Source: Cephalotus follicularis (Eukaryota; Streptophyta; Magnoliopsida; Oxalidales; Cephalotaceae). From it: a stretch of 64,000 nt of DNA. Below the pieces are notes generated by a model. It had not been told where the DNA came from, ran no database searches, and saw only the letters and a program-made list of their open reading frames with translations. Shown here in pieces: positions 10,588 to 20,400 of the stretch (within the stretch, counting starts at the first letter, position 1; every line of letters begins with the position of its first letter). A program made the translations under genes and the position numbers. Location of the stretch: the NCBI GenBank assembly GCA_001972305.1, contig BDDD01000314.1:310001-374000 (forward strand). The letters are read 5' to 3'.

Positions 10588-13125
10588 TTAGTGCAAGGTC
10601 GGCCAGTAGTAGCCCTGCCTTAGTAGCTTGTGGAACAACGTCCTGCCCCCTGTATGGTTGTCACAAATTCCTTCATGGACTTCCCTTAGAGCACAATCGG
10701 CCTCTAGGGGAGTCAAGCATCTCAGCCAAGGGAAAGAGAAAGACCTTTTGTAGAGAATCCCATTATGGAGCTGAAATCTGTTTGCTTTGTACACAAGTTT
10801 TCTCACCTCCACGGGGTCCTCGGGTAAAATCTCATTCCTTAGCCAATTGATGAACGGGGTCATCCAGTTGGGCTCCTGTGGTAAATCTATGTCCATCATA
10901 TCTACTTTGGAGATGGTGGGCCTGTCCAGGTAGTCTACTAGCACGGTTTGATTCTTCTCTAGCTCTTCTGCAATGGCTAATTTAGACAACTGGTCTGCTC
11001 GGGCGTTTTCTACTCTGGGTATTTTCAAAACTCTTAGAACCTCAAAGGCTGACTTCAAACTCTGGAAGTGCGATAAATATTTTTCCATTGAGTCTTCTCG
11101 GGCCTCATACTCTCCACTGGCTAGACCAACCACTATATGAGAATCACTGAAGGCTTCTATCTTTTGTACCTCCAAGTGCTTTGCAATTGTCAGCCCGGCT
11201 ATCAGAGCTTCCCACTCAGCTTCGTTGTTTGTAGCTTTAAAACCGAACCTCAGAGCATACTCCAATGTCCACCCGCTTGGACTCATTAATACTAGCCCTG
11301 CACCACTACTAGTGATGCAGGAAGAGCCATCCACAGACAACTTCCATAACTCCCTCTCATTCTCGGAGGGTTCCTCCTCCATATACTCCGTAGGTGTATT
11401 ATCTCCAACAAAGTCGGCCAAGACCTGTGATTTGATTACTGGCCTAGTTTCGAACTTTACATCATACTCGCCTAGTTTGACTGACCACTTGATTAGTTTG
11501 CCCAAGGTGTCAGGCTTTGTAAGAACTTGTTTGAGTGGTTTGTCAGTCAGAACCTTGATTGTATGGGCTTGAAAATATGGCATTAATTTTCTGGCCGCGA
11601 TGATCAGAGCATAGGCGAACTTCTCCACCTCTGGGTACCTCCCCTCAGTATCGTTCAAAGCCTTGCTCACATAGTACACTGGCTTTTGAACTTTCTCCTC
11701 CTCCCTTACCAGCACTGCACTCACTGCACCCGAGGTGGCTGCAAGGTACAAATACAAGTCTTCCCCGTCCTTAGGTTTTGAGATTAGAGGAGGGGAAGCC
11801 AGGTATTCCTTCAAATTGTCGAAAGCTGCTTGGCATTCGTCCGACCAGGAAAATCCCTTGGGATCCCTCAACACCTTAAAGAATGGGAGACACTTCTCTA
11901 CTGACTTTGAAACAAACATGCTCAGGGCAGCTATCTTTCCATTTAGTCCTTGAACATCCCTGATAGTATAGGGAGGCCTCATACTCTGAACCGCTGAGAT
12001 CTTCTCTGGGTTGGCCTCTATTTCTCTGCTTGAGACCATGAACCTGAGGAACTTGCCCGAGGTGACCCCAAAAGTGCACTTGGATGGATTGAGTTTCATT
12101 TTATATCTTCTCAGTACCTCAAACGTTTCCTCCAAGTCTTTGATGTGGGGGCTCCTGGCTGGGGTTTTGACGAGCATGTTGTCAATATAGACCTCCATGT
12201 TTCTCCCAATCTGGGGCTCGAAGATTTTTTTGACCAGTCGTTGGTAGGTGGCCCCTGCATTCTTCAAACCAAAGGGCATGACCTTGTAACAATACATCCC
12301 CCAGTCCGTGATGAAAGCTGTCTTGTTCTCGTCGGGCCCATACATGGGGATTTGATTATACCCCGAGTAGGCATCCAAGAAGCTTAACATTTTGTAGCCC
12401 GAGGTCGCATCCATTAACTGATATATCTTTAGGAGAGGGAAGTGATCCTTGGGACAAGCTTTGTTGAGGTATGTGAAGTCAATGCACATCCTCCACTTGC
12501 CATTCACTTTTTTGACTAGGACTGGGTTCGCCAGCCAGTCTGAGTAATGCACTTCCCTAATGAACCCTGCCTGCATGAGCTTGCTCACCTCCTCGGCTAT
12601 TGCTTGCTGCCGCTTAGAGGCAAAGTTCCTCTTCTTCTTCTTGGTCGGAGGCCTCATTGGATCCACACTTAGCTTGTGAACCATTATATCTGGGCTGATC
12701 CCAGGGACCTCCTCTGCCGACCAGGCAAACACGTCTCTGTTGTTTTGGAGGAATGTTATTAATTCCCCCCTCTCCACCTCTCCAAGCTGTGAGCCAACTT
12801 GGAAGACTCTCTCAAAGTTGCCCTCTTCTAGGGGCACTTGGATCACGTCCTCAACAGGCTGTGGACGCTCAGGCTTTACGTCTCCCCTGAGCTCCACATT
12901 TGCGATTAGGAGTACCTTGTCCTTCCCTTGGTCCATGACGGCAGTCTTGTAGCATTGTCTGGCTACCTGTTGGTCTCCTCTGGCCTCCCCCACACCAAAC
13001 CTTGTAGGGAACTTCATGAGCAAGTGCCTTATGGGCACTATCGCCTCCATTAGGTTCATCCCTGGTAACCCGATTATTGCATTGTATGGGCTAGGTGTAT
13101 CAACCATCAGGAAAGTCATCTGCAC
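10588..13125 (-). pseudogene. Tat pol: reverse transcriptase, RNase H and a second (archaeal-type) RNase H
   Basis: An 845-codon open stretch. RT spans about residues 160-340 (VNGKWRMCIDFTYLNKACPK, SFLDAYSGYNQI). The catalytic box reads YIDNM at residues 313-317: the second Asp is Asn (codon AAC at 12178-12180), so RT should be inactive. A first, degenerate RNase H follows at about 430-560. A second RNase H at about 590-715 retains the acidic set in LSVDGSS, NNEAEWEAL, FSDSHIV and ADQLSKLA. This second domain is the signature of Tat elements. The segment ends in the integrase zinc finger (CDNHTGGRTLFHKL) at a stop. It shares the frame of the protease, separated by one TAG at 13126-13128. Confidence 0.93.
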
Positions 13126-13459
13126 CTAGGTCTGGCGTGGAGCCGTGCCTGAAACCACTAACAAGTCGATGGATCCCAGAGGATGGACCATCTCCTCCGC
13201 AAAGCCAACTAGTGGGGTCTTCACGGGCTTCAGTTGATCGACCGGTATCCTCAACTGATCAAATGCATATTTGTACAGGATATTGGCCGAGCTACCACTG
13301 TCTATAAGGATCCTCTTCACGGTGAAAAGCTCCACCAGAAGAGTTTCCACCACTGGATCATCGTGAGGGAGACATACTCCCTCATAGTCCGCCTCAGAGA
13401 AGAATATAACCTCCTCATCTCCACCACTCCTCAGCCTTTTGCTGTGATGAACCTATTGC
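13126..13459 (-). pseudogene. Tat aspartic protease
   Basis: Retroviral-type protease that would process the polyprotein. The active site VKRILIDSGSSANILY is intact, followed by AFDQLRIPVDQL and VVSGTAP. Residues VVETLLVELF precede it, and an upstream stretch (EEVIFFSEADYEGV) is readable in the same frame. A TAG at 13126-13128 separates it from RT, and a frameshift near 13430 separates it from gag. Confidence 0.85.
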
Positions 13460-15285
13460 ACAGCAAGGGACTGCCTCCCATAGGTTTTCTAGCATTCTTG
13501 TGGTCGCCACCAGACGCGACCCCCCCAGAGATGGTGTGGATGATACCTCTAGGTTGCTGCTGCTACTGCTGCTCCTCCTGTTACCGAGGAGCCTCTTCTC
13601 TCCTTTGCTCCCTTCTTCCCTAGGGAGCATCTCTGTCCACATATTTGCACAGGTGCCCCTTCCGAATCAAGTCCTCAATCTGATTCTTCAACTGCCTGCA
13701 CTCCTCGGTATCGTGGTCGTGGTCACGATGGTATCGACAGTATTTTTTTTGTGTCCCTCTTCTCTGCCGGGGACCTCATCTTCTCGGGCCACTGGATGGG
13801 GACCTTATCTTGCTCCACAGCAAGTATTCTGGTGTGTGTGTCCAGGAGGGGGGCAAAGTTGTTGTAGGATGGGATTGGTGCCCCTCCCCGGGTCGAGTCA
13901 TCCCCCCTAGAAAGCTTGTGTATGAGGTCGTCCTTTGTCAGGTCTGACCTCTCCCTCATCTTTTCCTTCTTTCCGGGAGCATTTCGTGAATGCTCCCATT
14001 TCTCCTCCTGATGCCCTGACCAGGGTGTTTTCTGTTTCCTAGCTGCCATCTCTTCCTTTGCGTTGACATACTTTTCTGCTCTCCTCAGCAGATCTACCAT
14101 ATCCACAGCGGGTCTCTTCAGAAGAGAAAGTAAAAGAAGAGTTGTTCCTCAGCCCACTGTTTATTGCTTCCATGGCAAAGGATGGCTCTAGGGCCTTCAC
14201 TGTGAGAGACTCCCTGTTGAATCTGGTGAGGTAGTCCCTCAGTGACTCATCTCTTTCCTGCACCACATTGATAAGGTGGGTGGAGTTCCTCATCTGCGTA
14301 GTGCTGTTGAGGAATTTGGTGACAAACAGCTCCGTAAGCTTATCAAAACTCTTGACTGACCTCTGAGCCAGGGTCGAGAACCACGACTGGGCAGCTCCAG
14401 TCAATGTTGCAGGGAATCCTCGGCTAAGTGTGGCGTCTGAGGCCTGGTGCACCAACATGGTTTGAATGTAAGTGCGCACATGGTGGATGGGATCCGTGGA
14501 CCCATCATATTTATCAAGTCCGGGGAGCCGGAATCCACTAGGGATACGCTCCATCATGATCTCGGCTGTGAAGGGGTGGGCGCTAAAGTTGCACGCCTAT
14601 GACAGATACCCCTTGGCTTCTCGGCTCCTTGGAGCCTTCTCTCCACCTCGGCAAGCCTTCTGTTCATTGCTTGCTCCACATCCTCAATGTTCCTAGCCCC
14701 GCTAGAAACACGTGACCCTCCGGCCAATGTGACTGGGCGGTCAATCCTGCTCCCCCGCACTGTTCCAGCTCCGCGCGAAGCGTTGGAGCGCACTCGTGCC
14801 TCCTCTGCGCCCATGGCCTCCCCTTAGGGATCCACTTCCATAGCTTGGTGCTCAGGACGCACTCTTCTGGGATCGTTGGGCTGATCCCGGGCAGTTGAGG
14901 ATTCTGCCCTCTGAGATGTATTGATCTCAGGTCTCCTTCCCAGGGGGATATTATCCCCTGACTGCCTTGGGGGAAGTCCGTCTCCCCTCAGCGGGTTTCG
15001 CTTGGCACCTCGGGGGTGCCCTATCTCCACCATTGGCCTGCTAGGACCAGATACTCCTCGGACAACTGGCGAGGCAGATCCGGCATATTGTTGGTTGGCC
15101 AAACTAGTGACCAGCAAATTGGTGAGGCGCTACACCCCTTGGATCAGCTGATTGAACTGCTCCCCCGTAACGGGAGCCTGCTCGGCGATGGCAGCGACTT
15201 GGTTGGTTTGGGCTGGGTCGTTTCCAGCGGCATGCTGGCTTCCACCGGCTGTGGAATGGTTGTTGATGTTCTTCCTTGGAGGCAT
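13460..15285 (-). pseudogene. Tat gag
   Basis: Gag begins at the ATG at 15285 (MPPRKN), 26 bp after the primer site. The N-terminal third is disordered and Gln/Arg/Pro-rich. The capsid-like part reads IPSGFRLPGLDKYDGSTDP, AAQSWFSTL and ESLRDYLTRFNRE (about 14190-14560). The CCHC-less end has [17 protein letters not shown] (near 13660-13730), then the GIIHTISGG-type motif near 13520, both typical of Tat Gag. Stops lie at about 15130, 14824 and 13620, and frameshifts at about 14575, 14110 and 13460. It is a pseudogene. Confidence 0.83.
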
Positions 15286-15310
15286 GATTCTGTATGGCTT
15301 TTCGCTGCGT

Positions 15311-15328
15311 TTCCCACAGACGGCGCCA
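15311..15328 (-). promoter_or_regulatory. Tat primer-binding site
   Basis: The minus strand reads TGGCGCCGTCTGTGGGAA two bases inside the LTR edge. TGGCGCC-type sites, different from the Met-tRNA site of the other elements here, are usual in Tat and Athila elements. I have not assigned the tRNA. Confidence 0.75.
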
Positions 15329-15330
15329 AC

Positions 15331-15895
15331 TGTTGATGCAGAAATCTTTTCTTCAACAGTACCCCTCGTGTAAGGGCTTGATTTGTTTAAAGAAACGTTG
15401 GAATCAGTCCGAGAAAGAGTGCTCGGTGGTGAATGATCCCTGCACAAGTGAAAGACAATGGTAGAAGGTCCAGGAGGTTGTTCTCCCGGGGACACTCTGA
15501 CGCTCTAGTTAGAAAGTGCACAGAGAGTATTAAGTTCTTTTGAGTGTTCAAGTGGCTGACCTGGTTGAAGTCGTTTGATTTAATATTTATAGACCTCCAA
15601 GGTAACTGTTGAACGTCTAATCAGGAGTTAGTGATTGCCCCTAAAGAAAATGCGTCAGGAGTCCTGGCATTTCCCTTGATCTCCGTCGGATTTGGTGGCC
15701 TTTTCCCTCTTTGATGTGGTGGCGTGCACGTCTTCGGATTTAGTGGCTGTGGTGGCGTGCACGTCTATGGATTTTTGTGGCCTTTTCCCTCTTTGATGTG
15801 GTGGCAGGGCACGCGCTCAGGCCTTGGAATGACATCTGTCGTCCTTTCTTGGAGGCACGTGTCTTTATGCTTAAAAAAGGAATTTTCCCATATCA
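15331..15895 (-). repeat. Tat 5' LTR (about 565 bp)
   Basis: The inner boundary is set by the primer site and a terminal TG (plus strand tgttgatgc). The outer boundary is chosen at ...catatca (15895), which gives an element-strand start of TGATATGGG; this is inferred because the partner LTR is outside the window. A good TATA box sits inside. The following bases ataat (15896-15900) would be one half of the target duplication. Confidence 0.7.
15584..15591 (-). promoter_or_regulatory. TATA box in the Tat LTR
   Basis: TATAAATA on the minus strand, about 300 bp into the LTR and upstream of the primer site, as expected for the retrotransposon promoter. Confidence 0.6.
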
Positions 15896-16383
15896 ATAAT
15901 AAATCTCACTTTAACGTCTTTACATATGCCTAGATTTAAATTTGATGCTTAAAGTACTAATTTGACGCTTGACATTTTAATTTATCATAATATGACGTTA
16001 GTTGTTAATTCTATCACAACAAAATTAATTGTGTATATCAAATTGAGACTTAGTTTGGTAATATTATGCTGTGTGGTGCCTATAAGTGTCGAAGAACTCT
16101 AATGTTAAAAGTATTAAGGAGTGAAATAATACATTTAATCGATTTTGGTAAAATATGTGAATGAATTTATTTAATAAAATCTAATAATGTTTGTGGATTA
16201 TCGTAGTTCAATTTAACTTATCAAATATCATAATGTATGATGCTGTTCAAAACCACAAAAATTAAACGAGAAAAAAATTCTCACTAAATCAAATTGAAAT
16301 TTGGTGTATATGTACCATGGTTGAAAAAAATTCTTTTTTTTTGTTTATTAAAAGATATACTAAAATTACCAATAAAAATAAGG
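15896..16383. other. AT-rich intergenic DNA
   Basis: Between the Tat LTR and the MITE. I see no coding frame, repeat or known element. Confidence 0.6.
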
Positions 16384-16895
16384 GTTCACTGGCTGCACTT
16401 GTCAAGTACATGAGCCAACTTACTTCACACTAAAAGCGACATCGTTTTGCAATTAAAAAAACAACCCATAAAACTCAGTAAGGTTCAGGCCTCCATAACC
16501 GCCACCATAAAACACCACCCACCGTTTAACACCACAGTAACCTTCACCAAGTCGGTCAGCACCCACAACCGAAATCAACCCATGAACCCACTGCCCCTGA
16601 ATCTTCAAAGACTAGCCACTGATTATTGTTTGATCTCAAATTGGTTTCCTTTTTAGAGCGTACATCGGGGCTAAAAGCATGGGGAAGATGAGAAGAGAGA
16701 TGACTGCAGGGAGTGAGATTGACGGTGAGGGATGAGAGGGAGCGATGAGCGTGAGAGTGCACAGTGAAGGAGAAAGTGTGAGAACAAAGAGAATGCAGAG
16801 AGGCTAAAGGCAATTTGTTTTTTTAATTACAAAACGACGTCGTTTTTAGTGTGAAGTAAGCTGGCTAATGCACTTAACAAGTACAATCGGTTTTT
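16384..16895. mobile_element. MITE-like element with long terminal inverted repeats
   Basis: 16384-16464 and 16815-16895 are inverted copies of each other over about 75-80 bp. The best-matched core is cttacttcacactaaaa on the left with its complement ttttagtgtgaagtaag on the right. The 350-bp interior has no transposase and no convincing frame. Long imperfect TIRs and no coding capacity suggest a Mutator-like non-autonomous element. I could not settle the exact termini or a target duplication. It lies about 500 bp upstream of the CSN2 start codon. Confidence 0.7.
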
Positions 16896-17410
16896 CTTAA
16901 AAGTAATTAAAATATCATAATTTCAAATGAAAATTCAAACGTGTGATGTCTAAAATAAGATTTCTTTTTAATAAGAAGGTACATGACATTTAACAAATAA
17001 AAAATAATCAAAGTTGCAAAAAAGTAGTTTCGATAAATGATTATATTTAAACAAACGAGATAAATTAAAATGTTTGTCATTAAATAGGGACAAAAAACTT
17101 TCAGACGGACGTGTATAAGAATAATATGAGATTTTGTCAATAGCTAATTGAATTTTTTGGACCTGAATTTTTGGACCAGCTTATGGACTCGTTGAATGTC
17201 AAAATTTGGAATTCCATTAAACGGTTTTTGGACTCCCGGGTATCAAATAATTCGACCCAATATTCTTACCTCACTTTTCTCTCTCTCTCTTTGACACATC
17301 TCACTTCGCTCCATCTCTCTCTAAATCCAAAAAATCAACGGATTAAGGGTTTTGATTTATTCAACTGAGTGAATCATAAAATCCGAGTCCTTTTTCGTGA
17401 TCTCACAATC
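16896..17410 (+). promoter_or_regulatory. Presumed CSN2 promoter and 5' UTR
   Basis: AT-rich DNA is followed by a CT-rich stretch (17276-17327, ctctctctctc) typical of plant core promoters and 5' leaders, then the ATG at 17411 in the context acaatcATGGG. I see no clear TATA box, and the transcription start is not determined. Confidence 0.5.
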
Positions 17411-17420
17411 ATGGGTTCTG
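17411..17420 (+). CDS. CSN2: CSN2 exon 1 (coding part)
   Basis: ATG GGT TCT G, then a GT donor at 17421. It joins exon 2 to give [11 protein letters not shown], matching the CSN2 N-terminus. The 606-bp intron 1 ends ttttag. Confidence 0.85.
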
Positions 17421-20400
17421 GTATCTTTCTTTTCTTTTCTTTTTTCCTTTGTTTTTGTGTGTTTCGTTTAGTTTTTTTTTCTTCTTCTAATATTTTTACT
17501 CTCTTATCTGTATGAGTAAGCACTGTTTCTTTCATAGTCCGTTTGGTCAAAGAAAAAGTTGAGGTAGAAGGAATAATATTGCTTTTTTTTTTCTTTAAAA
17601 AAGAAAATCATATTTTCTTTAAAAATCTTATTTACGTCAAATTTTTTACTTTCTATAAATAATAAATTTGTATTATGTCAGGTTCTAATGACCGAGAGGA
17701 CCAAAACAGTTTCCTGGGGGTGGTTAAATCGCTTTTGATTATTTAAATTTCACTTATTAAACTTCAATAATGAATTTTAAATGCCTTGTTGTCTGATTTC
17801 TTCTTAGTGTAAAGTTGAGCCTACTAGTTTTGGTTGGATTGAGATATAGTTATAAAGATTAGTATTTTTATTCATGATTTGTTCCCCTATACCCTACCCT
17901 CTTATTATGTTGATGATATCCTGTCTCAAAGTTCTTACTATTAATTATTTTTCTATACTTTTAATTTCTCTGGGTGTTACAAACCATAATTTTGATTTAC
18001 AATTCGCTATTTTTGGCTTCTTTTAGATGCAGACATGGAGGATTATGGTTTTGAGTACTCAGAAGAGGAGCCTGAAGAACAGGATGTTGACATTGAGAAT
18101 CAGTATTACAATTCAAAAGGTATTTTGATACATTTGTAGATTTTTTTCTTTCTTTCCAATTGCAATTTCTAGAAACTGCTGAGGTTTTAAACATCTTCAC
18201 TTGTTAAATACTCAACAGTTCTGTGCTTGTTGTTGTTCTTCTAATCTTCTTCGTCTCTGCATTGAAAATCATGTTGGAAACACTTTCCAGAGCAAACCTC
18301 ATAGGAGGATTGTGTTTTGATTTGTTTTTGCACGCCTTCAAACTCTCCCAGTTATTGTCATATGTAGCAGTTCCCGATATGAGCAGTCCGAGTCCGAGGC
18401 GATGCCATGGTTTTTGTCTTACCTATGGAGGAGATCAATTCATTTATTAAACTCAACTATTGGATATGTTGATTCATTGGAATATGTGTCTTCAACTGGC
18501 ACACTAACCTCATGGTGTTCTTAAGTATTTTGCCTGGCTACTCTCTCTCTCTCTCGCGCGCGCACACACACAACAGGGAGCTAATTTTTACATGCAATTA
18601 TGAATGCTACTCCCTCCATTACTTTCCATTTTTCCCGCATTGACATTTTAACTTCGTAAGGGTGCAATATGTAATGCACTGTCACATCTTTAATTTTGTT
18701 AGGTATTAAAACTACACTTTTGCAGTGTCGAAATTATAGTCTATTTCTATTGGAACTTTGTGAAATAAATAATGATATAATAGGAATGTTGGGCATTTAT
18801 AACTGTTGAGATGATGACTTATGTCACTTTGGTTAGGTATAAAGGGTTTGTTCACTTTAAATACTTGAGGGACCTTTTGTCCTTACAAGCATGTTTTTGA
18901 GGATGAATGTTGAGTCTTAACATGATATAGAGTCAAGCAAAACCAAATCATTTTCACCATTAGCCTAATATCTGATTGTCCGTGAAAGTGAGTGTTAATA
19001 TGTCACAATAATTCTATATTGTACGTGACGGTGAGTGCTGAGATGACGACATATCCCACATTGATTAGGTTTAAGAACTTGTCTACTTTAAAGACTTGAG
19101 GGATTCCTCCTCACAAACATGCTTTTGAGGGTGAATATGGTATTTTAAAAGTAACCATTGACCTCATAAAAGTGGACAAAGGAATGGGACATGCCAAAAT
19201 GGAAATACATACAAATGGGGCGATGGAGGGATTATATCTGTCACACCCCGTTCTCGATATCACAGCATTAAAGCGGTAAAGGCAATCAACATAATATTAT
19301 CCAGCTTATATAAAACACGATAAAATTTAAAACTTCGATTCCATTAACATTTGCGGAAGCATTTAACAACAAGCTGAGTAAACAAACCGAATCATGCGTC
19401 CCATACCACATGATTCCAACATTAACATAATTGGGCCATCGTTGATTGCCAAAAATGGGGCGTGATCAAAAGTCGATCAACACCATTAATACATCAATCT
19501 AAATAATACGGGTCTCAATACATTGTTAAAACATTTATTTAAACAATAAAACTCCATCTCCCCACAGATTCGCCGCGTACGGTCGACATCCACATCACTG
19601 CATCAATCTGCAATAGTAGAGGGTTAGCCTTTGTCCTCACTCGGTTAAATCATAAATATAATTCAAGGTCAGTGATAATGAATGTCATGAAATGAATGCA
19701 CTCATGATATATCGCCACACGTACATATACATATGTATATACATATATGCCAATAAGTGCAACCATGCCAAGTGGCTACAACCATCAAATCATCAATCAT
19801 GTCTCAAAGGACAAAATCAATCCAATCAACGGTACGAAGAGCGCCGCCATCTCCTGGCCCCGACGTCGTACTCTTACTCCGGCCCCCGACTCCCGGGTCA
19901 CGAAGCAAGTCAAATCAATCAACTCATGATGCTCGCACTCTGTGTTCAACAATCATGGTAACCCGTGCTACCCGTACTATGTGTCAGGTAACATTGTACT
20001 TGGGCGTCCCTAGCCATCTCCTGGCACCTAGGAGAACATCCCCGCCACCGGCCATCAGTGACATTCCGTCACCCCAGCCAGTACGGCATCAATCACAATC
20101 AACAAATCAATTCAATTCAAATCGTTTTCAAGTAGTTTATAAAGTACTGGAAATAATACATTTATATCAAAATGTATTGCCTCTTTGAAACCATGTTTCA
20201 ATCCATTGAAAACATACATTTATCAAAATATATATTTTCATATCAAATAATGATTTGTATAAAATCATGTATACATTTCTAAAATGAATAAAAACACTTT
20301 AGAATCATCCATATTCCAATCATCAATTCATTTCATATCAAAATGCAATGCGAAGATATGCTCAAAGTGCGGGTCAGTCCCTAACCAGTCGGCTGTCTCC

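Larger units (their letters stand above)
1..15895 (-). mobile_element. Tat-lineage Ty3/gypsy retrotransposon, partial (left end outside window)
   Basis: A minus-strand LTR retrotransposon that once copied itself through RNA. From right to left it shows a 5' LTR (15331-15895), a primer site, gag, an aspartic protease, reverse transcriptase, two RNase H domains, integrase, a long 3' noncoding stretch and an accessory ORF on the opposite strand. The second RNase H after the usual one, and the antisense accessory ORF near the 3' end, are known traits of the Tat (Ogre/Retand) group. The antisense ORF is split at position 150 by Tekay-1. The 3' LTR was not found and should lie left of position 1. 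The coding region carries stops and frameshifts and an altered RT active site, so this copy is dead. Confidence 0.85.

Noticed and set aside
13500..13910. 136-codon plus-strand frame opposite Tat gag
   Set aside because: Antisense shadow of gag; no coding features of its own.
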